A DNA stretch of 64,000 nt from Paenibacillus lautus NBRC 15380 (lineage in GTDB: Bacteria > Bacillota > Bacilli > Paenibacillales > Paenibacillaceae): the NCBI RefSeq assembly GCF_004000945.1, contig NZ_BIMF01000002.1, positions 736,214 to 800,213 on the forward strand, given 5' to 3'. Below are positions 8,978-16,111 of the stretch, piece after piece (positions within the stretch are counted from its first letter, which is position 1; each line of letters opens with the position of its first letter). Both the position numbers and the translations under genes were made by a program. Under the pieces are notes generated by a model. That model was not told the origin of the DNA and made no database searches. It was given only the letters and a program-made list of their open reading frames with translations.

Positions 8978-9982
8978 TTACAGTACAACCGTTGGCATAT
9001 CCTTCGTGTCCCTCACAACACGGAAACCGCAATTGCCCGTCGAACTGTCGGGCGTATTCCCGCTGCGTGCCGCGACTCGGTACCGGTTGCAGTAGGATCT
9101 GTGGCACAGGTACGAACCGCCGCGCATCGACCTTCTGCCGCTTGGCTCCACGTAGAACGGATTTACATCCGAGGTCTGTTGATGATAAGACGGGCTGAAC
9201 CAATCGCCGCACCATTCCCATACGTTACCGGACATGTTATACAGTCCGTAACCATTCGGTTTATAGGCATCCACCGGCGCGGTTCCGATATACCCGTCGC
9301 TGGCGTTATTTTTGACCGGAAATTTGCCCTGCCATATGTTGCATCGATGTTCTCCGTCCTGCTTCAGCAGATCGCCCCATGGATAGGTCCTGCCCTCCAA
9401 ACCGCCGCGAGCCGCATACTCCCATTCCGCTTCCGTAGGAAGCCTCACGCCTGCCCAACGGCCGTATGCCATGGCATCGTTCCAGGATATATGTACAACC
9501 GGATGGTCCATCCGGTCTTCGATGCTCGAATCCGCTCCCTCGGGTGCTGCCCAATATGCACCTTCGACCACCAGCCACCAGGGCACTTCTTGCGGAACTT
9601 GTGCGACTCTTGCCTTTGTCTCCTCCGAAGCCAGCAGTTCAAATACAAACGACCATCCGAAATGCTCCGCTTCCGTAACATAACCGGTTGCTTCCACAAA
9701 GCGTTGAAACTGTTCATTCGTAACGGCATACGGTGAGATTTCAAATCCGGAAACGGTTACGCTGCGAGCCGGCCCCTCGCCGTCACGCGGAAAGCCTTCT
9801 TGCGAATTCGTGCCCATCGTAAACGTCCCTCCAGGCAGCATGACCATGTCGGTATGGAGATCAGGAAGAGACTGTTCATGATCCTCATCTTCTCTAATAT
9901 TGCCAAGCTGCTCCTTCTGATCGGTTTCCGCTAACCGCACGTTCGCTCGGGAGCCGGCGCAGCAAGAATGTTGTTCTCCCAT
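8978..9982 (-). CDS. Formylglycine-generating enzyme (aerobic sulfatase maturase)
   Basis: 334 residues. FGE oxidises the active-site Cys of type I sulfatases to Calpha-formylglycine, using O2 and a copper ion held by two cysteines. Both are present: GGSYLCHRSYCNRYR has Cys293 and Cys298, followed by RSGNTPDSSTGNCGFRVV, very close to what I recall of human SUMF1. The core has MVMLPGGTFTMGTNS, PVVHISWNDAMAY, LPTEAEWEYAARGG and NVWEWCGDWF. The N-terminus carries a CCAGS cysteine motif, as in other FGEs. SD AGGAGG precedes ATG. It sits directly downstream of a Cys-type sulfatase, its likely client. Having both cysteines separates it from the many related proteins that lack this chemistry. Confidence 0.95.
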   Translation of the reverse strand: MGEQHSCCAGSRANVRLAETDQKEQLGNIREDEDHEQSLPDLHTDMVMLPGGTFTMGTNSQEGFPRDGEGPARSVTVSGFEISPYAVTNEQFQRFVEATGYVTEAEHFGWSFVFELLASEETKARVAQVPQEVPWWLVVEGAYWAAPEGADSSIEDRMDHPVVHISWNDAMAYGRWAGVRLPTEAEWEYAARGGLEGRTYPWGDLLKQDGEHRCNIWQGKFPVKNNASDGYIGTAPVDAYKPNGYGLYNMSGNVWEWCGDWFSPSYHQQTSDVNPFYVEPSGRRSMRGGSYLCHRSYCNRYRVAARSGNTPDSSTGNCGFRVVRDTKDMPTVVL

Positions 9983-10013
9983 GCTAAGTTCCTCCTATGC
10001 TTGATACGGAGAA

Positions 10014-10044
10014 CAGGACAACCACTATCGGAGCGGTTATCCTG
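10014..10044. other. Hairpin between sulfatase and FGE genes
   Basis: CAGGACAACC / GGTTATCCTG, 9 of 10 pairs with an 11-base loop, in the 83-base gap of the two genes. No T-run follows, so it is more likely an mRNA processing or stability element than a terminator. This is speculation. Confidence 0.3.
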
Positions 10045-10065
10045 CTTCACTTGCTATAATTATTA

Positions 10066-11526
10066 TTACACGAACTCCCGAGGATGGCGACGCATCAATT
10101 CCGGAATCGCTTCACCTCGGCCCGTGTTCTTCAAACGCTCGATATACCGGGGCAGATGACCTTTGGCATGGTAAGGTCCCCCCTCCTTCATGACCGTCCA
10201 CAATGGATCCACGTCAAACGGCATCGTTGACATCATATGATCATGCCACTCATTCAGCAGGTAGACGGCTTCCCTGCAAAGATCCGGCCTTTGAGAGGCC
10301 TGATTGTGCTGTTCATGAACGTCCTCGGTGATGTGGAACAGCATTTCTTTGTCGAACAGATGATAGCCGTCGTGGTACGTTCGAATGTAGAGCCATTCTC
10401 CAAATCGCACGCTTCGCTGACAGACATGGGCGCATTGAGAGACCACCAGATACTCCCTGCCGCTGCCTTTCCCGCTTCGCAAGCTCTCCGCATAACTGAT
10501 GCCATCCCAGCTTCGTGCCGGTGCAAGGTTCAAATATTCCGCCATCGTAGGCAGAAGATCCAGATGATAGTGGAGCTCGCGATCCGTTACTCCCTTCATG
10601 ATGCCAGGCCCCCGAATAATCATCGGAATGCGGCAGGTTCCCTGATCCGCTGTGCCATGTTCACCATAAATCCCAAGCTCGCCCATGTTCTCGCCATGAT
10701 CCGCGGTAATGATGACGATCAGATCATCCATCACTCCCTTGTTCTCCAGCAATTCAAAGATGGCGCCGATGTGCTCGTCCATATGCCGAATGCCGCAATC
10801 ATAGCCGTCCACCATCGTCCGCAAATCCTCCATCGTCCGAATCTCTCCGGGATGACGCGGAAAATTGGGAGATACTTCACTATTATACATGTTAATTTCA
10901 TTCACTCCATGCGGGCCGACCTTCTTCTGATGCTCCTGAAGCACCTCTTCGGTAATCCAATCCGGGAGAGGATCATGCTCGAACGGGTTTCCCAGCGACT
11001 GCGGTGCCCGATAAGGTGTATGCGGATCCCAGAAGTTCACATAGAGCATCCAGTTATCTTCATCGGCGTTACGATCCAGCCAATCCAGCACGACCGGAGA
11101 TACTTCCTCTGCCGACTCCAAGCCGCCCTTACCTGTATTATACATTTCATTGAAGCCCGCATAGAAGGTCCAGGCGGAATGGCGTTCTCCGAACGGACTG
11201 ATCAACGCGGTTTTCATGCCGGCCCGGCGGAATATAGCGGGAAAACTCTCCGAAGCGAGTTTATCGCGGAAATCCCGCGTAATGCCTTCATGCCGCACAT
11301 CGGCTGCCGAGCCCCCATGGCCTACGACGCCGTTATGAATGCCGAATTTGCCGGTCATCAGCGCGGTTCTTGAAGGAAAACACGGAGCGTCCGAGGTATA
11401 ATAATTGTCAAAACGCACGCCTTCCGCCGCTATTCGGTCAATGTTCGGCGACGTATTCCGGTGATATCCGTAGCATCCTAAGTGATCCGGTCTGGTCGAA
11501 TCCAAATCCAGCAATAATACTCTCAT
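10066..11526 (-). CDS. Type I sulfatase (formylglycine-dependent)
   Basis: 486 residues from ATG 11526 (MRVLLLDLDS), with an AAGGAAG SD upstream; an in-frame GTG at 11559 is less well placed. The sulfatase core is intact: metal ligands in LLLDLDSTRPDHLGC, the modification motif CFPSR at residues 49-53 (Cys49 becomes formylglycine), a GKFGIHNGVVGH segment, and IITADHGENMGE for the second metal-site pair. No signal peptide is seen, so a cytosolic enzyme acting on imported sulfated sugars is likely. FGE lies 83 bases downstream and DeoR follows; a divergent AraC gene lies upstream. The substrate is not predictable. Confidence 0.92.
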   Translation of the reverse strand: MRVLLLDLDSTRPDHLGCYGYHRNTSPNIDRIAAEGVRFDNYYTSDAPCFPSRTALMTGKFGIHNGVVGHGGSAADVRHEGITRDFRDKLASESFPAIFRRAGMKTALISPFGERHSAWTFYAGFNEMYNTGKGGLESAEEVSPVVLDWLDRNADEDNWMLYVNFWDPHTPYRAPQSLGNPFEHDPLPDWITEEVLQEHQKKVGPHGVNEINMYNSEVSPNFPRHPGEIRTMEDLRTMVDGYDCGIRHMDEHIGAIFELLENKGVMDDLIVIITADHGENMGELGIYGEHGTADQGTCRIPMIIRGPGIMKGVTDRELHYHLDLLPTMAEYLNLAPARSWDGISYAESLRSGKGSGREYLVVSQCAHVCQRSVRFGEWLYIRTYHDGYHLFDKEMLFHITEDVHEQHNQASQRPDLCREAVYLLNEWHDHMMSTMPFDVDPLWTVMKEGGPYHAKGHLPRYIERLKNTGRGEAIPELMRRHPREFV

Positions 11527-11718
11527 CTCCTCATCGCTTCCTTCCTCGTCTGAATTCACTTACCCTGGATATATGTCAGCGTTTACAAAACGACTGCAGT
11601 TGACTGAAATTATAGGCCAATGCTCTGTCCAGAGTCGATGTACATTTCGTTAATTTGTTGTACGATTCTACTACGATTTTAATTAGCAGGAGCATAAAAA
11701 CTAACAACCCCCTACTCA

Positions 11719-11747
11719 TTGAAAGCATGAATATGCTAGGCTATAGG
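11719..11747 (+). promoter_or_regulatory. Predicted sigma-A promoter of the AraC gene
   Basis: TTGAAA (11719-11724), 17-base spacer, TATAGG (11742-11747). A TATAAA a few bases later is an alternative -10. It lies 28 bases ahead of the preferred GTG start at 11775 and inside a longer open frame, which argues against the upstream starts. Confidence 0.5.
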
Positions 11748-11774
11748 TATAAAATCACTGCGAGGTGTTTTCAT

Positions 11775-12578
11775 GTGATCCAGCTGATGAGCGTAAATTT
11801 TGATGATAATATTCCGAACTGGCGGACTCAGCTTGAGACGATTGATTACAACGTCCTTGTTGTGGTAAGAGAAGGCAAAGTGAGGTATGAAATCAACGGG
11901 GAGGAGATGATTGCTGAAAAAGAAGACGTACTCTTCATCCCGCGATCTACAAGGCGGAGCGGAGGCAATTGGAATGGCGTCCCTCATCAGAAATACACCA
12001 TTCTCTTTACGATGGATCCGCATGAATCCACAGGCATCCCGTTTCTGGATGAGGGACGATGCCTTAAATTCAATCTCGCGCATATTCAATATGCCTACCG
12101 TCGCTGTGAGCGCTTATTCGAGGAAATGCGGGGCGGCAAAAGCTACCGCGCCATGATCTGTCAGGGCATCATGCAGGAGCTGATGGGCATGCTGGCCCGT
12201 GAACTCGAGAAGACCGAGCTGCCACCAAGCAAAAGAAACTATGCGGATACCATCAAATCGTATCTGTTGGAGCACTACCGCGAACCGATCGAAATCGATA
12301 AACTCGCAAAGTTAATTCATCGTTCCCCGAATTATGCCACCGCCCTCTTCAAGGAGGTGTACGGTCATTCACCGATTCGGTATATGCACCAGCTGCGCGT
12401 GCTGGAAGCGTGCAACCTGCTGCTTCATTCGGACATGACGATCGCTCATATCGCCCACTATCTGGGTTATTATGACACGTCCTATTTTTATCGCATGTTT
12501 AAAAAATACACCGGTCTGTCACCCTCCGACTATGTGCAGCAGGGCGATCGGTCCGATGTATCCAAGCTCTTCACCTAA
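11775..12578 (+). CDS. AraC-family transcriptional regulator
   Basis: 267 residues from GTG 11775, chosen for the GAGGTG ribosome-binding site 7 bases upstream; the frame is open to 11655 but without an SD. The N-terminal cupin sensor has VVREGKVRYEINGEEM and EDVLFIPRSTRRSG. The C-terminal AraC domain has two HTH motifs (IDKLAKLIHRSPNYATALFK; IAHIAHYLGYYDTSYFYRMF) and ends KKYTGLSPSDY. It is divergent from the sulfatase, so activation of the sulfatase-FGE genes by a sugar is the natural guess. It carries no transmembrane segment. Confidence 0.88.
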   Translation: MIQLMSVNFDDNIPNWRTQLETIDYNVLVVVREGKVRYEINGEEMIAEKEDVLFIPRSTRRSGGNWNGVPHQKYTILFTMDPHESTGIPFLDEGRCLKFNLAHIQYAYRRCERLFEEMRGGKSYRAMICQGIMQELMGMLARELEKTELPPSKRNYADTIKSYLLEHYREPIEIDKLAKLIHRSPNYATALFKEVYGHSPIRYMHQLRVLEACNLLLHSDMTIAHIAHYLGYYDTSYFYRMFKKYTGLSPSDYVQQGDRSDVSKLFT

Positions 12579-12591
12579 TCCTCTCTGATTG

Positions 12592-13200
12592 TCATACCGT
12601 TGTTGGCGGCTTCTGGCCTGCAAACTGAATGACATGAGACAAGCCTTGATGCCCCTGCCCTTCCTGCCTGACGACCTCACCCATGAAAAAATGGACAATC
12701 CGCCAATCCGCAAAAGTTTCGAGGAAATCCCCAGGGGCGTACAAAAACTGCTGATCTTGCGGCCCCCCGCTGCGATAAGGAATCTGGTACGGGGAGTACA
12801 CTTCAGTGAGGAAATATCCTCCAGGCTTCACCGCTGCCTTCACGCCCGCTAAAGTCCTCGTTCTTAATTCCTTGGAAAAATGTCCAAACACGCATATAAC
12901 CTCATCCCATTGATCCTGCTTCCACTGCGCATCGTGCAGATCCACAAGCTCGGTACGAATCTCAACACCGCTGGCTTCCGCCAGTCGATGGGCTTTGTTA
13001 AGGCCGGATTCCGCGTAATCCCATACGGTTACGTTCATCCCTTCCCGGGCCAGGAACACCGCATTCCGTCCTTCTCCTTCCGCGATAGCCAGTGCGTCGC
13101 CCGTTAAGCTTAATTTCTTATGCATGTCGGCTATAAATACATTCGGGTCCGTTCCAAATACGTAATCATCTCCCTGAAACCGTTCATTCCATGGATTCAT
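12592..13200 (-). CDS. Class I SAM-dependent methyltransferase (TehB-like)
   Basis: 202 residues from ATG 13200 (MNPWNERF), with AGAGGTG upstream. The SAM-binding motif I is DALAIAEGEGRNAVFLAREG and the acidic motif II is VTVWDYAESGL; motif IV is VICVFGHF. The opening NERFQGDDYVFGTDPNVFI is typical of TehB/tellurite-resistance-type and thiol methyltransferase-like proteins that are widespread in Firmicutes. The substrate is unknown. The stop is only 13 bases from the end of the convergent AraC gene. Confidence 0.8.
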   Translation of the reverse strand: MNPWNERFQGDDYVFGTDPNVFIADMHKKLSLTGDALAIAEGEGRNAVFLAREGMNVTVWDYAESGLNKAHRLAEASGVEIRTELVDLHDAQWKQDQWDEVICVFGHFSKELRTRTLAGVKAAVKPGGYFLTEVYSPYQIPYRSGGPQDQQFLYAPGDFLETFADWRIVHFFMGEVVRQEGQGHQGLSHVIQFAGQKPPTTV

Positions 13201-13340
13201 CGTTTGAGCACCTCTCTCTTTTGAAATCAATGTAACCCTGTACACACGAAAGCTAAACCCATCTTACCATTCCTACCGCATCGATGATATTGTACGAACT
13301 TCTGGAATAACCATACTGCTTTCCGGAGCCCGCCATCATA

Positions 13341-13916
13341 TCATAGAATGTCCAGCCAAATTTTGACGGCCGTTGCCAGGATCAAGACAGCCAATAGGAT
13401 CTGCAAGACCTTTGTGTTCATCTTCTTGCCTGCCGCCGCACCTAGAGGGGAAGCGATCAGACTGGCGGCAACCATGATGAGAGCGGGGATATAGTCCACC
13501 TGGCCAGTGGTCAGCTTGCCCACCGTCGAACCGATGGATGAGATGAAGGTGATCGCAAGCGAGGTTGCAATGGTCATCCGGGTCGGAATTTTCAACACAA
13601 CCAGCATGATCGGAACGAGCAGAAAAGCACCTGCCGCTCCGACGATACCTGCTCCGATTCCGACCAAAAGCGCCAGCCCGGCAGCCAGCCATTTGTTGAA
13701 TTTGACCTGATCCAGCGGGATATCGTCCACCCCTTTGTTTGGGATGAACATCATAATGGCCGCGATAAGCGCCAATATTCCGCAGATGAGATTTATGCTG
13801 CTCTCGCTCATCATTTTAGAGCCGAAGCCGCCGATGAAGCTGCCAAGCAAAATAGCTGAACCCATATGGATAATGAGCGTTTTATTCAGCTTTACATTCG
13901 AATCCATTGTCGTCAT
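13341..13916 (-). CDS. TauE/SafE-family sulfite exporter, short form lacking the first membrane repeat
   Basis: 191 residues, versus about 250-275 for the family. Five to six hydrophobic segments are visible, including the second-repeat signature [17 protein letters not shown] and [20 protein letters not shown]. The usual N-terminal repeat with its own GxGGG/P motif is absent, and no reading frame upstream supplies it. Yet ATG 13916 has a good SD (GGAGG) and its own CstR-type operator and likely promoter at 13956-13975, so the short gene may be real rather than broken. Family members export sulfite, thiosulfate or other sulfur anions across the membrane. In the S. aureus cst operon a TauE also sits next to the persulfide regulator. 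Confidence 0.75.
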   Translation of the reverse strand: MTTMDSNVKLNKTLIIHMGSAILLGSFIGGFGSKMMSESSINLICGILALIAAIMMFIPNKGVDDIPLDQVKFNKWLAAGLALLVGIGAGIVGAAGAFLLVPIMLVVLKIPTRMTIATSLAITFISSIGSTVGKLTTGQVDYIPALIMVAASLIASPLGAAAGKKMNTKVLQILLAVLILATAVKIWLDIL

Positions 13917-13955
13917 ATCACATCGAACCTCCAATGTTTTGTTTGTCGGGCAATC

Positions 13956-13975
13956 ATATACCCCAATGGGTATAT
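13956..13975. promoter_or_regulatory. CstR-type operator a (tauE)
   Basis: ATATACCC-CAAT-GGGTATAT, perfect 8-base arms. On the minus strand it sits in the spacer between TTGAAA and a TATATG/GTATAT element upstream of tauE. One of four copies of ATACCC-N4-GGGTAT within 2.1 kb. Confidence 0.85.
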
Positions 13976-14029
13976 TTCATTTCAAAAAAAGGGGGCCAAA
14001 CACACCCATTCTTTTTCAAGGAAACCTGA

Positions 14030-14326
14030 TTACTCTGTTGTGCCTTCCCATTCGAGCATGCCCCCCGTCATGTTGACGACTCGATAGCCTTGGCTCTCCA
14101 AATATTGCGCTGCCCGGCCGCTGCGGCCACCGGAACGGCATACCATAACATATTCTTTCGACCGATCAAGCTCCTGCTTGCGATATTCAATCAAACCGAG
14201 CGGAATGTTGACGGCGCCTGGAATTTTCCCTTCTGCGACCTCTTCCGTTTCTCGCACATCGATAATATTCATGACGATCCTATCATTCAGCTTCTGCTCT
14301 ACTTCTTTGGGAGAAATCTCTCTCAT
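14030..14326 (-). CDS. Single-domain rhodanese sulfurtransferase
   Basis: 98 residues from ATG 14326 (MREISPKEV), SD AAGGAG 11 bases upstream. A stand-alone rhodanese domain with active-site loop VCRSGGRSGRA, whose Cys carries a persulfide during sulfur transfer. DVRETEEVAEGKIPGAVNIPL is the standard N-terminal signature. It is cytosolic and lies 31 bases after the membrane-anchored rhodanese, probably in the same transcript from the dsrE operator. Probable role: moving sulfane sulfur among persulfide carriers (TusA, DsrE-like, CoA persulfide). Confidence 0.9.
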   Translation of the reverse strand: MREISPKEVEQKLNDRIVMNIIDVRETEEVAEGKIPGAVNIPLGLIEYRKQELDRSKEYVMVCRSGGRSGRAAQYLESQGYRVVNMTGGMLEWEGTTE

Positions 14327-14357
14327 GTTAATCAACACTCCTTCTTGCTTTAAGCTT

Positions 14358-14723
14358 TTAAGACCAGGCACTCATGCCGCCCTTGACATTGGTCACCTTC
14401 TCAAAGCCTGACTTCCTTAATATTTTGCTGGCTTTGTTGCTCCGCATGCCACTTTGGCAGATCAATACCACTTCCTTCTCTCTTGAGAGCGACTCACTGC
14501 TCAATAAGAGCTGGTCCAGCGGAATATTGCGAAAACCCCGAATGTGATTTCCCTTGAATTCTCCAGGCGTCCGGACATCGATGAACTGTTTGTTTGCGTT
14601 GACGTCCTTCAGCTCACGCTTCAGCTGTGCCGCGGTAATCTGTCTGACTCCTTTGGCCGGGAGAATTCTCCATACGATAAACATAATCATAAGTGCAATG
14701 AACATGATATGGAGTAGATCCAT
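14358..14723 (-). CDS. Membrane-anchored rhodanese sulfurtransferase
   Basis: 121 residues: one N-terminal transmembrane helix (LHIMFIALMIMFIVWRIL) followed by a cytosolic rhodanese domain with FIDVRTPGEFKGNHIRGFRNIPL and the active loop LICQSGMRSNKA (catalytic Cys). This resembles YqhL-type anchored rhodaneses of Bacillus. SD GAGAGGG precedes ATG 14723. It lies 45 bases downstream of the DsrE-like gene and in front of the soluble rhodanese, so the three are probably one operon. Suggested role: sulfur transfer at the membrane, near the TauE exporter. Confidence 0.9.
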   Translation of the reverse strand: MDLLHIMFIALMIMFIVWRILPAKGVRQITAAQLKRELKDVNANKQFIDVRTPGEFKGNHIRGFRNIPLDQLLLSSESLSREKEVVLICQSGMRSNKASKILRKSGFEKVTNVKGGMSAWS

Positions 14724-14768
14724 CTTTATTCCCTCTCTTTATGCACGCATTCGTCGCCGCTGTTTTCG

Positions 14769-15254
14769 TTATATAAACAAGTTGACATTGCCATCCTGGG
14801 CATCGCCCAAATAACCTGCCACCCCCGCATATTCAATATCTTCAAACAGCTCTTCTTTTTGCAGACCGAGAAGGTCCATCGTCATGGTGCAAGCAACCAG
14901 TTTCACGTCCTGCTCCTTCGCCAGCTCGATCAGCTGCGGAAGCGGTACGGCATTGTGTTTCTTGATCACATCCTTTATCATTTTGGGACCCATGCCGGCA
15001 AAATTCATTTTGGAAAGTCCCATGTTATTGGACCCACGCGGCATCATTTTCCCGAACATTTTTTCCATGAAACTCTTCTTCTTGGGCAGCAGCACGTCTT
15101 CGTCCTTGCGCAGGGCATTCAATCCCCAAAAGGTGTGGAATATCGTCACCTCATGGTCGTATGCCGCAGCACCGTTCGCGATGATATAAGCAGCCATAGC
15201 TTTGTCATAATCGCCGCTGAATAATACGATCGTTGTCTTTTTTGTTTCCGTCAC
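14769..15254 (-). CDS. DsrE2-like sulfur-carrier/peroxiredoxin-family protein
   Basis: 161 residues from GTG 15254, with AGGGGGAG 8 bases upstream; an in-frame start at 15308 lies before the SD. It has the DsrE/DsrF fold signature TTIVLFSGDYDKAMAAYIIANGAAA and EVTIFHTFWGLNAL. The conserved Cys is in KLVACTMTMDLLG, where DsrE2 proteins hold a persulfide. A Lys/Met-rich insert (FMEKMFGKMMPRG) is typical of the DsrE2 branch. Partners in the same cluster are TusA and rhodaneses, as seen in tusA-rhd-dsrE2 sulfur-transfer gene sets. Control by operator b just upstream is likely. Confidence 0.88.
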   Translation of the reverse strand: MTETKKTTIVLFSGDYDKAMAAYIIANGAAAYDHEVTIFHTFWGLNALRKDEDVLLPKKKSFMEKMFGKMMPRGSNNMGLSKMNFAGMGPKMIKDVIKKHNAVPLPQLIELAKEQDVKLVACTMTMDLLGLQKEELFEDIEYAGVAGYLGDAQDGNVNLFI

Positions 15255-15320
15255 GTTAAGATCTCCCCCTGTAAAAAAATAATGAAATTCCGTTCTTGGA
15301 TCAGACATCAGACATCACAC

Positions 15321-15336
15321 ATACCCATATGGGTAT
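15321..15336. promoter_or_regulatory. CstR-type operator b (dsrE2)
   Basis: ATACCCATATGGGTAT is a perfect 16-base palindrome, 67 bases upstream of the dsrE2 start. On the minus strand a TTGAAT lies on the upstream side, putting the operator in a spacer as in operator a. Confidence 0.85.
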
Positions 15337-15354
15337 ATTGTAATTCAAAAAAAA

Positions 15355-15582
15355 TTATCCCTTCCTAATCCAAAATTTCTGTACGTCGCCTTCCTCCTGA
15401 TAGTCTAACAATTCATGGCCTGTCGATTTGGCCCATGCCGTCAGATCGCTCTTTGCGCCTTGATCCGTCGTATGAATCTCAAGGACCTCACCCGGTTCCA
15501 TCTCTTTTATTTCTTTTTTTGTTTTCACGATCGGCATGGGACATGCCAAGCCCTTCGCATCCAATACTTTATCCGCGTTCAT
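15355..15582 (-). CDS. tusA: TusA-family sulfur carrier protein
   Basis: 75 residues, the normal TusA/SirA/YeeD length. The family CPxP motif is GLACPMPIVKTKKEI, whose Cys carries the persulfide sulfur. It continues EVLEIHTTDQGAKSDLTAWAKSTGHELL, standard for the fold. SD AAGGAGG precedes ATG 15582. It is the first gene after its own operator and promoter (15621-15664). In this setting it more likely buffers or relays reactive sulfur with rhodanese and DsrE2 than serves tRNA thiolation. Confidence 0.93.
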   Translation of the reverse strand: MNADKVLDAKGLACPMPIVKTKKEIKEMEPGEVLEIHTTDQGAKSDLTAWAKSTGHELLDYQEEGDVQKFWIRKG

Positions 15583-15620
15583 GATAATATTCCTCCTTCG
15601 ATTAATGGACGATTATTTTA

Positions 15621-15664
15621 TATACCCATAGGGGTATATAAAACCATGTCGAATATCATGTCAA
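15621..15664 (-). promoter_or_regulatory. tusA promoter overlapping CstR-type operator c
   Basis: Minus strand: TTGACA (at 15659-15664), 17-base spacer, TTATAT (15636-15641). The operator TATACCC-ATAG-GGGTATA occupies 15621-15638 and overlaps the -10 box and start point. Bound repressor would block polymerase directly. Confidence 0.85.
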
Positions 15665-15714
15665 TCTTGTTCATTTTCCCATTCTGGAGCGGGGTGTAGG
15701 AACCATCCCTTCAA

Positions 15715-15975
15715 TTATCTGCTTCTAACGAGCAGATTTACCGCTTCGATCACCAACTTCTCTGTATCCTGCCCGCTCTCTTCGGCTTTCTGTACACATT
15801 CGACAAGATTGGAGCTGACTACAACGCCAATCGTCCGATCTATAGCCGACCGAGTGGCCGACAGCTGGGTTATGACCTCCTTGCAATCTTTGTTCTCCTC
15901 CATCATCTTCAGAATGCCGCGCAGCTGACCTTCAATCCGTTTTACCCGATTCTTCATTTGATCATCGTAATCCAT
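15715..15975 (-). CDS. cstR: CstR-type persulfide-sensing repressor (CsoR/FrmR family)
   Basis: 86 residues, all-helical CsoR/RcnR-type repressor (RVKRIEGQLRGILKMMEENKDC). CsoR copper sensors need a Cys-His-Cys triad. Here Cys31 (ENKDC) and Cys60 (NLVEC) are kept, but the His position four residues before Cys60 is Asn56. That is the pattern of CstR, which reacts with persulfides to form Cys31-Cys60' polysulfide bridges and leaves its operator. Context agrees: every neighbour handles sulfane sulfur. SD AGGAGGGG precedes ATG 15975. It is divergent from the CoA-disulfide reductase, sharing operator d, so it is probably autoregulated. Confidence 0.9.
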   Translation of the reverse strand: MDYDDQMKNRVKRIEGQLRGILKMMEENKDCKEVITQLSATRSAIDRTIGVVVSSNLVECVQKAEESGQDTEKLVIEAVNLLVRSR

Positions 15976-16044
15976 CTCGAACCCCTCCTATCTGTACTTA
16001 TGTCGTGCCTGATATTTGTCACACCATTCGGTGCTGATACATGT

Positions 16045-16075
16045 TATAATACCCCATAGGGTATAAAATAATCAA
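16045..16075. promoter_or_regulatory. Divergent promoters with shared CstR-type operator d
   Basis: Operator ATACCC-CATA-GGGTAT at 16049-16064. Plus strand: extended -10 TGT-TATAAT (16042-16050) for the CoA-disulfide reductase. Minus strand: TTGATT (16070-16075), 18-base spacer, TATTAT (16046-16051) for cstR. One operator can thus shut both directions. Confidence 0.8.
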
Positions 16076-16111
16076 TTCATAATACGCTCCAAATTCAGGG
16101 AGGAATATACG

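Noticed and set aside
10237..11373. Long plus-strand ORF (378 codons) antisense to the sulfatase
   Set aside because: Shadow of the real gene: no SD, composition (His/Arg/Ile-rich) unlike real proteins here, and the minus-strand sulfatase motifs are intact.
15715..15975. CsoR copper sensor or FrmR formaldehyde sensor
   Set aside because: The copper-binding His is replaced by Asn56, and the neighbours concern sulfane sulfur, not copper or formaldehyde.
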